64,000 bases of DNA from Bathymodiolus brooksi. Its lineage: Eukaryota; Mollusca; Bivalvia; Mytilida; Modiolidae. The notes below the pieces were generated by a model, which searched no databases, was not told where the DNA came from, and saw only the letters and a list, made by a program, of their open reading frames with translations. The stretch's first letter is position 1. Each line of letters starts with the position of its first letter. The stretch is taken from NCBI GenBank assembly GCA_963680875.1, contig OY804583.1:37259982-37323981 (forward strand). The letters are read 5' to 3'. A program made the translations under genes and the position numbers. Positions 39,701-51,700 of the stretch are shown here, in pieces.

Positions 39701-42700
39701 TCTGGGACGTTACCCTTAATATGTGAATCTATATCTTCTATATCTGTGGGATGTATCTGTTCTCGGAACAAAATGACGCAGAAAGGACTCGATAGTTACC
39801 AGGAAGAAGATTTGACATTATTAAGAGATCGGTGGTCTGAAGCATTGGCAAGACGAAAAGAATATCTAAAGGAACAAATACAGAAACTTATAAATAAGCA
39901 AGGTCAGTTACAGGGTGTAAACATATTTTTTCTTAAACCATGCCTGACATCCAAGATGGCTGACAAGGTATCTGATTGGTTCAATATTTGAATTGTAATG
40001 AAAACTGCTGGATAGAATGAAACAATATTTTGTCCAAATAGTCTCGGTGTGTTCCCCTTCCAAAGTCATGTTTGATAATCCAGTCAAATTATCAAATTGG
40101 TTACCATGGCTGATGATGTAAATTACCAGGATGTTTTTGAGAGAAAAAAGCTCCAAAATAAAAAAAGTTCTAGCTATTCACTCAACAAAATTAAACTAAA
40201 TTTGAGTACAAAAATATCTTTTTGATAATTATATCTGTCCACCTTGTTGTCTGTTCAGAAATGGCTGGGGGCCGTCGTGGACATGATTGTATGGTACTTA
40301 GATTTACAACAACCTATAATGTAATCGGTGTCTATCACCACTAACATTTTGAGTTTGAATCCCACTAAGACGAGGTGTACTCTATACGCTTTCCAGTCAA
40401 ATCGGCCCAAGTCAAATCGACCCCAATTCAAATCGGCCTCAAGTCAAATCGGCCCCAAGTCAAATCGGCCTAAAAATGAAAGTCATATCGGCCCAAAAAA
40501 ATAAAAATAAAAAAAGAATAAATAAATAAAAATTATATATTAATATAAATTAATATTTTAGTTAAAAGATGTAAAATTTAAATCTTATAGGTGAGCGGAT
40601 TCTTTTGTAAGGATCAAAGAAATTAATTAATGATTAATTTATGGCATAATTAAGTGATTAGCAATTTACATAAAACGTGATTGGCGGCAATTATATAATG
40701 ATCATTATGTTGATTAGGAACATTCTTTGATGATTTTTTCTATTGTCTATAAATTGGCCTTTTAATAAAAAGAGGGCATCTAAATAACCAAGCCAAGAAA
40801 AACAACTCGAATTGAGAAATTCTTTAGTTTATAAAAGAGAGTCAACTTCAATCGTGATCATTCTTTTTGAATACTTCATTATGTCTTTTCCTTGTGTAAT
40901 ATGTCATAATGATGTTAGACCAAGACAGCATGCCTTAGAATGTGACTCCTGTCAAAGCTGGCAACATCGGACTAGTGGATCTGGTGTCACAGTACTAGAA
41001 TACAGGAACTGGACAGATGACCAGGAATACATATGTTCCGTATGTAGAGATGCTGAACCAGAACCAACAGAATGATCAGTTGATATTGAGGTACGTCACA
41101 TTTATGAATGTATATACGAAAATATTTCATATCGTTTTAATCTTATTTTTTAATGGTTTACCGTATACGCCACTCTCAACAATATTTCGATTATAATAGA
41201 AAACCAACAACCAAGTAATTGACCAACTTTATCAGAGAGGAATATTTAAATAAGCTGTACATAAGAAAACCAACAACCAAGTAATTGACAAACTTTATCA
41301 GAGAGGAATATTTAAATAAGCTGTACATAAGAAAACCAACAACCAAGTAATTGACAAACATTATCAGAGAGGAATATTTAAATAAGCTGTACATAAGAAA
41401 ACCAACAACCAGGTAATTGACAAACATTATCAGAGAGGAATATTTAAATAAGCTGTACATAAGAAAACCAACAACCAAGTAATTGACAAACATTATCAGA
41501 GAGGAATATTTAAATAAGCTGTACATAAGAAAACCAACAACCAAGTAATTGACAAACATTATCAGAGAGGAATATTTAAATAAGCTGTACATAAGAAAAC
41601 CAACAACCAGGTAATTGACAAACATTATCAGAGAGGAATATTTAAATAAGCTGTACATAAGAAAACCAACAACCAAGTAATTGACAAACTTTATCAGAGA
41701 GGAATATTTAAATAAGCTGTACATAAGAAAACCAACAACCAAGTAATTGACAAACATTATCAGAGAGGAATATTTAGATAAGCTGTACATAAGAAAACTA
41801 ACAACCAGGTAATTGACAAACATTATCAGAGAGGAATATTTAAATAAGCTGTACACAAGAAAACCAACAACCAAGTAATTGACAAACATTATCAGAGAGG
41901 AATATTTAAATAAGCTGTACATAAGAAAACCAACAACCAGGTAATTGACAAACTGTATTAAGCTGTACATTTATTTTGTATAATAGGTAATTGTATGCAT
42001 ACAGAACTATATTCATTCAATGTTTTTCAGGACACTGAAACAGTATCCGATAATGATGTGTCCATGGTTGACACTATTGAAGATTCCATTTCTTCATTAG
42101 ATGGTACATTCATCATTGAACAGCAATACAACTACCATTCCTTCAATGTGTCAGTAGAGTTTGAAGAAGAAGAGGAAATTGTTGAAAGGTATGTTCATAT
42201 TTTTGTAACAAATGAATCTTAATTTTGGTATTTAACCTTAATTTAGATTTTATTGCATGAGTATCATATTTTCATACGTTTCAAAAAGATTGTTTATTTA
42301 AATTATTATAAAATTTTATATTTTCATCTTTTTTATTTACAGATTTTTGTGTAACTTTACCAGATTTTTTATGTTATATATAAATTTCAGCAATATTTCA
42401 CTTAATTTAAAAAAGTGATCATAACTTAGAATTTGCTATACACAAAAGGGTTTTATATGCAATAAAAATTATTTAAATTCATACGTTTCAAAAAGATTGT
42501 TTATTTAAATTATTATAAAATTTTATATTTTCATCTTTTTTATTTACAGATTTTTGTGTAATTTTACCAGATTTTTTATTTTATATATAAATTTCAACAA
42601 TATTTTAGCTATATCATGGCGAACACTAAATTTAAAAAAGTGCTCATAACTTAGAATTTGCAATACACAAAAGGGTTTTATATGCAATAAAGATTATTTA

Positions 42701-45700
42701 AATTGTTTCAGTGACATCGAGGATCCAGACCCTTCTGACTCCCTAATAGAAGACCAACCAGTCAAATTTGACATAGTGGAAGATGGTACCAACAGAAGGG
42801 CAAAGAAGTTAGTTAGTAGTGATGGTTACTCCTACACAGTGAAGGTATGTATAAATTGTTGACTATTTCAACAGTAACTAAGTTATATTTAAGAAAATAA
42901 TGTAAGAATAGTTTGAAGATCAAATATGTAAATCGAAGGACAGACAACACAATGGCCAAAACATACACATAAAACTAAAGATCTTGAAAAGATATAAAAG
43001 CACTTGAAATAACTTGTATTGATTAATTAATTGATTGATTTCTAAACATCCAGCTAACAGTACGACACATAATTATATTAGATAATAAAAATAAAAAAAA
43101 ATTAATATTTTTTTTTCAGATTATTTATATTCTATTCTTTTCTTCAGAAAGCAGGTGTTCATACAACAAACTGGAGATGTTGCATCAGAAATAAAAGTTT
43201 ATGGTGTAAAGCGACAGTTATACAGAAGGGTAACCAGTTTGTTGCAGGACCAAACCCGCATGTCCCTTCCAGCGACCCTGGTTTGATCAAGAAGACAAAG
43301 ATAAAAGCCCAGGTATTAAAGCATATAATAATAATAATAATAATAATTTTATTGATTTAAAGTCCAAACATTGAACAATCATCAAAAGACAAAACAGAAC
43401 TATGCTAAATACATACAATACATGTACAAAGAAGATGTTATAACAGCTGTACATGGAGGAAATGTGCATCATATATATTTGGAAGAGTCCACTGGACAAT
43501 TACAAAAAAAAACCAAAAAAAAACCAACTAAATACCTGTATATATCATTTGTAGATATTTAACAAGTTATTAACTTGAACAAGTTATTAAAAAAAATGAA
43601 ATTAAAGTCCTCCTCATGGACAATGTACATGGAGGAAATGTGCATCATATATATGCAGACACTGAACTTTTATCGGCAAGATTATTGATTATTCTAAGCA
43701 TGGCTAGATATAGTCAGACGTTTATATTTAGTTTATTTTCGTATCAATGGTAAACATTTACTGGTACAAAACACAACTGTACTTACTAGACAGTTTTAAT
43801 TCTTCAATTATTAAAACGTATTGGATATATTTAATTTGCTGAATAGTGTTCAACTATTTATGACAAAAATGGGGGCCGATTTGACTTGGGGCCGATTTGA
43901 CTGGGGCCGATTTGATTGAGGCCGATTTGACTGGGGCCGATTTGACTTTGGGCCGATTTGGTTTGGGGCCGATTTGACCTGTTACCCTCTATACAACATT
44001 ATGTGATAAAGTTTGTCACTGACTTACGGCAGGTCAGTGGTTTTCTCTGTGTGCTCCTGTTTCCTCCACCAATAAAACTGACCGCCACAATATAATTGAA
44101 ATAATGTTGGAAGTAGCATTAAACGCCCAAACCCAGAAATGACTGCTATTGTTTGTATACAAATAAGCAATGTTTAATATAGTACAGTAAAATGCTAGAG
44201 TTATGTTTCCTTGATAATTTGTCAGTACCATGATATATTATTGGAAAATTTGGTTTCTGCAAGTTTAAATTTTTAGTATAATATGGTAAGATTTGAATTG
44301 GGGGTTTTAAAGGGGATTTTAGTGGGGGTCAATATAGGGAGGTACTAACTATATAAAGTGAAAATTCCTTAATTATAAAGAGGGAGAGGCGTTAAGGTGC
44401 AAAATTGGCCCCACATTTTATCAAAAAATAATGCTTGACATAGAATAAAAACAATTTACTAATTTAATTGTTATATTTACAAATTTTCAAAAAATAAATT
44501 TTCCGTGAGATTGGGTGCGCTATGACGTCATAATGACATCATGATTAGACGGATAATGCTAAAAATGGACTATAAACGACATATTCAACCAGAACTGATA
44601 ACTAAAATATAGTGCCTAACCTGCATATCAGTACTGATAACTGAAATATAGTCTCTAACCTGCAGATGAGATAACTGATATCTGAAAGCTAGTACCTACC
44701 CTGCTGATGACCAGCTTTGATAACTGAAATCTAGTCCCTAACCTGCATATCAGTACTGATGACTAAAATCTAGTCCCTAGCCTGCATATCAGTACTGATA
44801 ACTGAAATATAGTATCTAACCTGCTGATGAGCAGTCCTGATAACTATGTACCATCCAATGAAAATTGGGATTCTGAAACTTTGAAGTGTTTCTAAGCTAC
44901 TTTGCATACTACAAGTAATCTGATTGGCCAAAAAGGCCAAGCAATATTTATCGTATTATTATATATTCATGACATAAGGTCGCTCACATGTGACCCTTAA
45001 AGAGGTTTCCTCAAACCTCCCACACCACAACATATCAGTAAAGGGGAGCGTGTGAGGTGTGATTTTAATCATGTTGGTGTTGTGATTGGGTGCGTTTGAC
45101 TTGAGTGTAAGATATTAAGTTTGATATACCATGATCCGCTCATCCCAAGCACTATAAATATAGTTCTTGCTGCTTCTAAGTATGCAGCATTAAAGAGTAA
45201 GAACAGTAACTGGTTAGCAACAATCAGGATAATATGTTGAGAATGGAGCAATAACTGGTTAGCAACAATCAGAATAATATGTTGAGAATGGAGCAATAAC
45301 TGGTTAGCACAATCAAGATAATATGTTGAGAATGGAGCAATAACTGGTTAGCACAATCAAGATAATATGTTGAGAATGGAGCAATAACTGGTTAGCAACA
45401 ATCAGGATAATATGTTGAGAATGGAGCAATAACTGGTTAGCAACAATCAGAATAATATGTTGAGAATGGAGCAATAACTGGTTAGCACAATCAAGATAAT
45501 ATGTTGAGAATGGAGCAATAACTGGTTAGCACAATCAGGATAATATGTTGAGAATGGAGCAATAACTGGTTAGCACAATCAGGATAATATGTTGAGAATG
45601 GAGCAATAACTGGTTAGCACAATCAGGATAATATGTTGAGAATGGAGCAATAACTGGTTAGCAACAATCAGGATAATATGTTGAGAATGAAACGTCTTAC

Positions 45701-48700
45701 CTGTCCACTCTTTGTTTTTGTTAGCTAGAATTACTGTTTTGGTCTTGTACAAAGAACACATCATAATCACTCATGAAAACTGTTACTTGTTTTTGCCATG
45801 ATAAAGTTATAGAAAATAGTGATGGATAAATGCAGTGAAAATAATGTTCGTCCTGTTGTTAAAATGTCATAAGAAAAAGTTATGGCTTTCTTTAAATAAT
45901 TTGATTCTAATGGAAACAATCTTAAGTTATTTTTGTTTAAGCAGAAAGCAGTAAGGTACAGTCATCTATTAACAAAAGTCCAATAGCCTTAATGTTAAAG
46001 TTTGTTTTTCTATATAGAAGTTGTAATTAAGTTATTGATATTTTCCAATTTGATTGCATTTTGATTTTAGCAGTTGAAACAAATAAAATATTTTTTTTTA
46101 AATCATAAAATTTGTTGCCCGCATTCTTTGTAAATGATGTTATCAGAGGTCAACAATTTACAAAGTCAAAAAAGACAGATATTTATCTTAGAATTTTTTA
46201 TGGAAAAATTAATAAGTAAAGGCACATACAACACGAAACATTTATATGTAATGGAACTACACAATTTAATGTATGCAAGTAATTTTGTCCTATATAAAAT
46301 ACATAGATGCAGTCAGGAAACAGATGGCCACAATTTGTATGGCAATATGTATGTGTGAAGCATAATATATCAGGAATTTTATCACTGCATTGTTTTTATA
46401 GCTAATGAAGGATGTATAAGATGTTTATTTATTTTCTTTTAGCTGTATACTACCTTCAAAAGACATTTGGTATTAGGTCATGTTAGGGGTCATATTTTCA
46501 ATCGACCAATCAGCGACAACCCTACCAAAGTTTGCGGTGTAAAAATAGAGCACATGCGTAGAACTGTCATCCGATTGGTCAATATATGTATGCTCAAATG
46601 TCCTGCATATTATTGGATGGTCAAAGATGAACAAAAGGTTACCTGGCATGACCCCATATGGGATGGGATGTTAGATAGCAGAGTGGTACCTCAAACAAAT
46701 TTAATAAACGTTATGGAGACGACATGAAATAGGACACAATATATTTGGGATAAAGAAACTTTTTTTTATAAAATATTATTATGAGTAGGAGCTTTGATTG
46801 AATTAGCATCTTCTCTTTGATAAATAGGGAGTTATGGTGGTGTTTAATGCCACTTTCAGCAATATTTCATTTATATCGTGGCAGTCAGTTTTATAAGTGG
46901 AGGAATCCGGAGAAAACCACTGACCTGTCACAATCACAACCACGACAGCCCCCGCCCAATTATATTCAAGACAATTGAATGTATTAACCAATCAGACAGC
47001 AGCTCTTGGCATGTACTCACTTTCATGCATAAAGATTGAGAAAGTTGCAATCGATCACTGATGGGTTGGTTGAAAACATGGACCCTGACATGGAGTCATA
47101 CTGGATGTCATTAGAAGTTAGTGTAATGCCAAAGACGAAAAAAGATACAACAAAGATATAATTAGCTATAGGCCTCTTGTTTCATTGATTTCAATTTATA
47201 TATCTATGACTGAGAGTTATATTTGTATTGCTATTTTCCCCAAAAAATAAAATTAGAATGTGTTGCCTTTAAAAAAAAAAGGGGAGGGACATGTAAGACA
47301 AACTGTCATCAATTTTACAGATAAAAAGAACATTTTGTTTTGTCTAGTAGTCCCACACTTTCATTAAAAGACATTGAAAGTTATTTCTTACAAACTTTCA
47401 AATGTTTTAAAATTAAATAGCCACAAAATATTAATTTGACTTAGTAATGTGAAACTTTTATAACTTATTTTGAAAGTTGAATGAAGAATATTACATTATT
47501 GGTTGTAACTAGTATATCAACAGACACATTGCTAATTCATGGAATGATTTCCTAAAAATATCATATCAATGAAATATTTGTATCATATTATCAAAAATAA
47601 AATTGAAAATTTATTCTTTTTCCACCCTTCAGCAGCCTCACCAAAGTCTTTACTCAGTCCAATGGGTTCAAAGGTTAAACCAATGTCAACATTAGTGGAA
47701 GAACAGCATCACAGAGAGACCAAACCATTATTGAGAAGAGATTCAGATGAGGTGAATATCAATTTATCATTAGTTAATGGTCTTTATGAGAAACCAGACA
47801 TATAAAATCTTCTCCTCTGAAACTGCTTGGCCAAATGAATTTGAAGCGTAGTAGGAAGCATCTATAGAAGTTCCTCTATGAAGATTGCTCATTTCAATTT
47901 GATCCGTTAACAAACATGGTCACCACAGGCGAACCTTGTTTCTGATTGGTCGATTTCTTAAAAAAATCTTCTCCTCTGAAGTCTGTGAAATTAAAAGCAA
48001 CAATTTCTTTTTCGAGGAAGTCGCCGTCCAAATCCATAAATAATTATACCCCCGCTCCCCGAAGGGGGAGGGGGGTATACTGTTTTACCTCTGTCCGTCT
48101 TTCCGTCTGTCCAAGATATTTTTTGTCGCATTTTTCTCAGTAACTGTTGATGGCAGAAATCTGATATTTGGTCACAAGCATCATATAGGTATATCATATC
48201 GTGGGTAGCGTTTTTGGACCCGTCAGATTCCTACTTCCTGTTTGCCGACTTAGTTGGTTTTTATACACATTGAACATATATGCACATTTTTCTAAGCAAC
48301 TATTGCATTAGCTCACAGTTCATCTTGTTAACCAATGATTTAAATTTAATTAAAAAAGTTTTTGGCACAGACTGTTAGTTTGTAATGTTTTTTGGCACAG
48401 ACTGTTAGTGGGTAATGATTTTTGGCACAGACTGTCAGTGGGTAATGTTTTTTGGCACAGACTGTTAGTGGGTAATGTTTTTTGGCACAGAATGTTAGTG
48501 GGTAATGTTTTTGGAGAGTGCCACACTTCCTGCACGTAGATTTCGTAAAAGAGTAGGCACATTGTAGCGCTACAGAGTACTTAATTTTTCGTCCAAACCC
48601 AACTCTCCAATATTGTTGCGGGTTTGCAGATTTTTTGTATCCAATAATTTGATATTGTGAGTGCAAAAATCAAATATTTTATTGAAAAAATGATTACGAA

Positions 48701-51700
48701 ATATTTGGGGGAAAAAAAGAAAATCCAACATTTATAAATGTAATATGTTTTATTGGTAGTAGGTTTCCCTTCAAATAATAAGATTTTCTCATCATGTGTG
48801 ACATTCAATGAATTGGTACACACACACACGTGTGAAGATTTAATTTTATGATTCTGGCACACACGTTTTTCAGAAGATAGTGATTTTAATTCTAACAAAG
48901 ATTATCGTGAAGTCACAAAGCCTCAGTTTCACTTCATATAAACATTAATGTTGAGTCATATTACTAGTTGGTCTTCAACTTGATTTCAACTATTTTCCTC
49001 TGACAAAGATATTCCGAAAGTTGCAGGGCACGGTCAGAAAAGTTGAAAAAGGGGTGTAGATGGCTTCAGCTATTTTCGTTGATTTTCAGTTATGTTATTT
49101 TCTAATCAGAACCATCTCTGTTATATGATATATCAGAGTTCTCCCCCTTTTTTTGTGGTATGAAAGATTGCAAATATTTGTCATAAGTGTGTCAAGGTTG
49201 GAGCCATCAAGACAACATGACAACCTTTTAATTAATTAGAGCACAGGCGCTCGTGGCACGGACAACCCTCTTTTTTCTAACTTTCTGTTTACAAATTTAT
49301 TTTCAATCAAATTTCTTTATTTCTTTATTATTTCATCTCTTTTTCCTTATTTTAACTTGTTCTTGTCAATATTCATACAATCTTATGTTAACATCAAATT
49401 GCATGTGTCGACCCTATATAGGGTCAGAAAAGTTCCAAACATTTAAACATTTAAATATGGAACTTTTTAGCAACAATCAGAATAATATGTTGAGAATGGA
49501 ATGTCTTACCTGTCCACTCTTTGTTTTTGTTAGCTAGAATTATTGTTTTGGTCTTGCACAAAGCACACATCATAATCACTCATGAAAAATTTTACTTGTT
49601 TTTGCCATGATAAAGCTATAGAAAATAGTGATGAATAAATCCATAATTAATTAAGCAATGATTTAAATTTAATAAAAACGTAGATATAAAATTTACTTCA
49701 CAGGACACGTTTCTGGAATCACCTTCATCACCTACACCCAAAAGTCAAAAGATTGAAAAACTAAATAATTTTAAAATCCTTGATAGCAATAAAGCTTAAT
49801 CCTTTTCTCCTTTTTTTTTCTTCTAACCTTCCCACTTTGGAAAATTGTTATGCACAATATATAAATGTATGAATATTGTATTTACAACATTTTGTTTTCG
49901 GAATAGACATATGTTCAGTTTATACAGGTGAATTGAACAAAGATTTCCTGCATTTGGACTTTTTAAGTTCTGTTTATACAGGATACCAGTTTATTCAGGT
50001 TTGGTGCAGACAGATTTTCACTGAATTTTCTGGATTCGTAGTCATACAGAGTATAAGTTTCATACTTGTACTCTACAATCGTCCAATGAGAACATTGTAT
50101 TTATTGGATGTTCTGATCTGATGATTTGGGAGGATGAGAACAACATTTGTACTTGTTAGTACTATGACCAAAATGTATGATGTATAAAACTCTCCAAAGC
50201 AGAAATAAAACATGTCAGCAAATTATTACAGTATGCATAGTTCAAAAACTAGTTTCTGTATTTCTTATAAACTGCATCTGTGGTGCAATGGTTAGCATGA
50301 TCACCTCGAGTTCGATAGATCGTGGGTTCGAGCCCTGGTTTGATCAAACCAAAGACTATAAAATTGGTATTTGTTGCTTCTTCCCTAAGCATGCAGTATT
50401 AAGGAGTAAGAGCAAAGACTGGTTGGCTCGGAATCTGGATATTGTGTTCAAGTGGGGCGACATGTCTATCCGCAGGCTGTTGTTTGAGGGAGTAAGCCGT
50501 TATAAAATTCAACTAAGCATGTTGGTCTAGTACAAATCGGATTTCATTGAAAATTAACTTGTTCTCGCCATTATGTAGTTGAAAAATTGCTGAGTTGGTG
50601 TTAAATAACAATCACTCACTCACTATGGCTTATATGTTTTGTAGGATTTTGATGAAGGTGGTCTTTCTGATATCCAAAGAAAAAAATTGCAATCTGTGAT
50701 AGAGCCTGAACCAAATAGTGTCAGTTCTATTGATTTTCAGGAATTTGATTCATATCAGAGCCAACAACCACCAATGGAAGCAAATCCCTCCAATTCAACA
50801 GCCGAGGAAATTCCACATTCATCAACAAATGATAGTTTAGCGGAGATACAAGGAAAATTTTTTACTCCTAGTTTAGTTTCTAGTGGCTATGGATCACAAG
50901 CTGTATCTATGTTGACCTTGTCCTCGGAAGATTCACTAAGTCTACGGAGTATAGAGGACAATGTTGAGGGACACAAAGACTCTAGAGGAAGTCAGAAAGG
51001 CAGTATTGAACAAACCAGTAGTTGTAGTGAAAGTGATGAAGATCATCAAGGTGTTTCAGATGTTTGTCATTCAGAGTCAGACGAGCGTTTAACTGAATAT
51101 AATAATAGTAATGTAATGGAAGCATCAGATTCAGATTCAAACAAAACTGTTTTATCACAAGAAAAAGTAGATAGTTCTGATAACATAGAAAATACTAGTG
51201 TAGATAATAACTCTGTAGAAACCTCTAAGGCTACTGACCTTGAAAAGGAATCAAATATGTCAGGTGCTTGTGCAATTACAAATAAAACTGTAGATGGCGT
51301 TGATCCTTACAGTGAGACTGCAATGGAGGAATTAGAAAAATTAGGATTTGATGAGGAAGAGGAAGACATTACAGAAGATAAAAATGGTGCATCAGAAATT
51401 GAACTTTTTATTTCAGAGGAAAATGATACGAAAATGGCTCTTGATAAAAATAGGACTACAAATAAATTGATTTCCAATAAGAGTTATACCCCGCCAAGTA
51501 CTTTAGGAAAGGCAAAAGGTGTTGTGAAGCGACCCCAACGGCCATTGTCGTGTATCCTTCCAGCAGAACAAAGCATAATAGAAGAAAGTATGAAGAGAAA
51601 TAGTTTAGATTTACACATGTCTGATGGGGAAGAAATAGGTTTGTAATTTATATTTACACATGTCTGATGAGGAAGAAATAGGTTTGTAATTTAGATTTAC

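Larger units (their letters stand above)
40388..43986 (+). mobile_element. 3.6-kb MULE-like DNA transposon with PHD and FLYWCH finger exons
   Basis: Precise ends are given by the interrupted SINE: an 8-bp target duplication CTCTATAC at 40,380-40,387 and 43,987-43,994. The ends are inverted and repeat-rich: AAGTCAAATCGGCC-type units on the left, GGCCGATTTGACTT-type units on the right. Inside, on the plus strand, are a PHD-like finger (40,881-41,072), an acidic exon (42,031-42,188) and two exons making a FLYWCH finger (42,712-42,844 and 43,148-43,312). FLYWCH fingers are known in animal Mutator-like elements, and repeat-rich long TIRs with 8-10-bp duplications fit that group; hAT also makes 8-bp duplications. 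No transposase catalytic domain is seen, so the copy is either non-autonomous or decayed. MULE assignment is an inference. Confidence 0.8.

Noticed and set aside
39908..40156. Minus-strand frame of 82 codons
   Set aside because: Antisense to intron sequence after exon C; no motif.
44515..44545. TGACGTCATAATGACATCAT as a CRE-type enhancer
   Set aside because: A single palindromic word in AT-rich intron sequence without other regulatory context.
46134..46727. Two plus-strand frames of 74 and 86 codons
   Set aside because: No motif, no splice context and overlap with a weak dispersed repeat; expected by chance in intron sequence.
48346..48666. Minus-strand Cys/Pro/Thr repeat frames
   Set aside because: A 10-residue period equal to the 30-bp tandem repeat; no other support.
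49253..49537. Plus-strand Phe/Leu-rich frame of 94 codons
   Set aside because: Derives from T-rich intron sequence and runs into a SINE fragment.
50276..50350. Functional tRNA gene
   Set aside because: A and B boxes are present but no cloverleaf with an acceptor stem can be drawn, and the sequence continues as a SINE.
50177..50530. Plus-strand frame of 117 codons
   Set aside because: Spans the complete SINE family 2 copy; its protein sequence is SINE translation.
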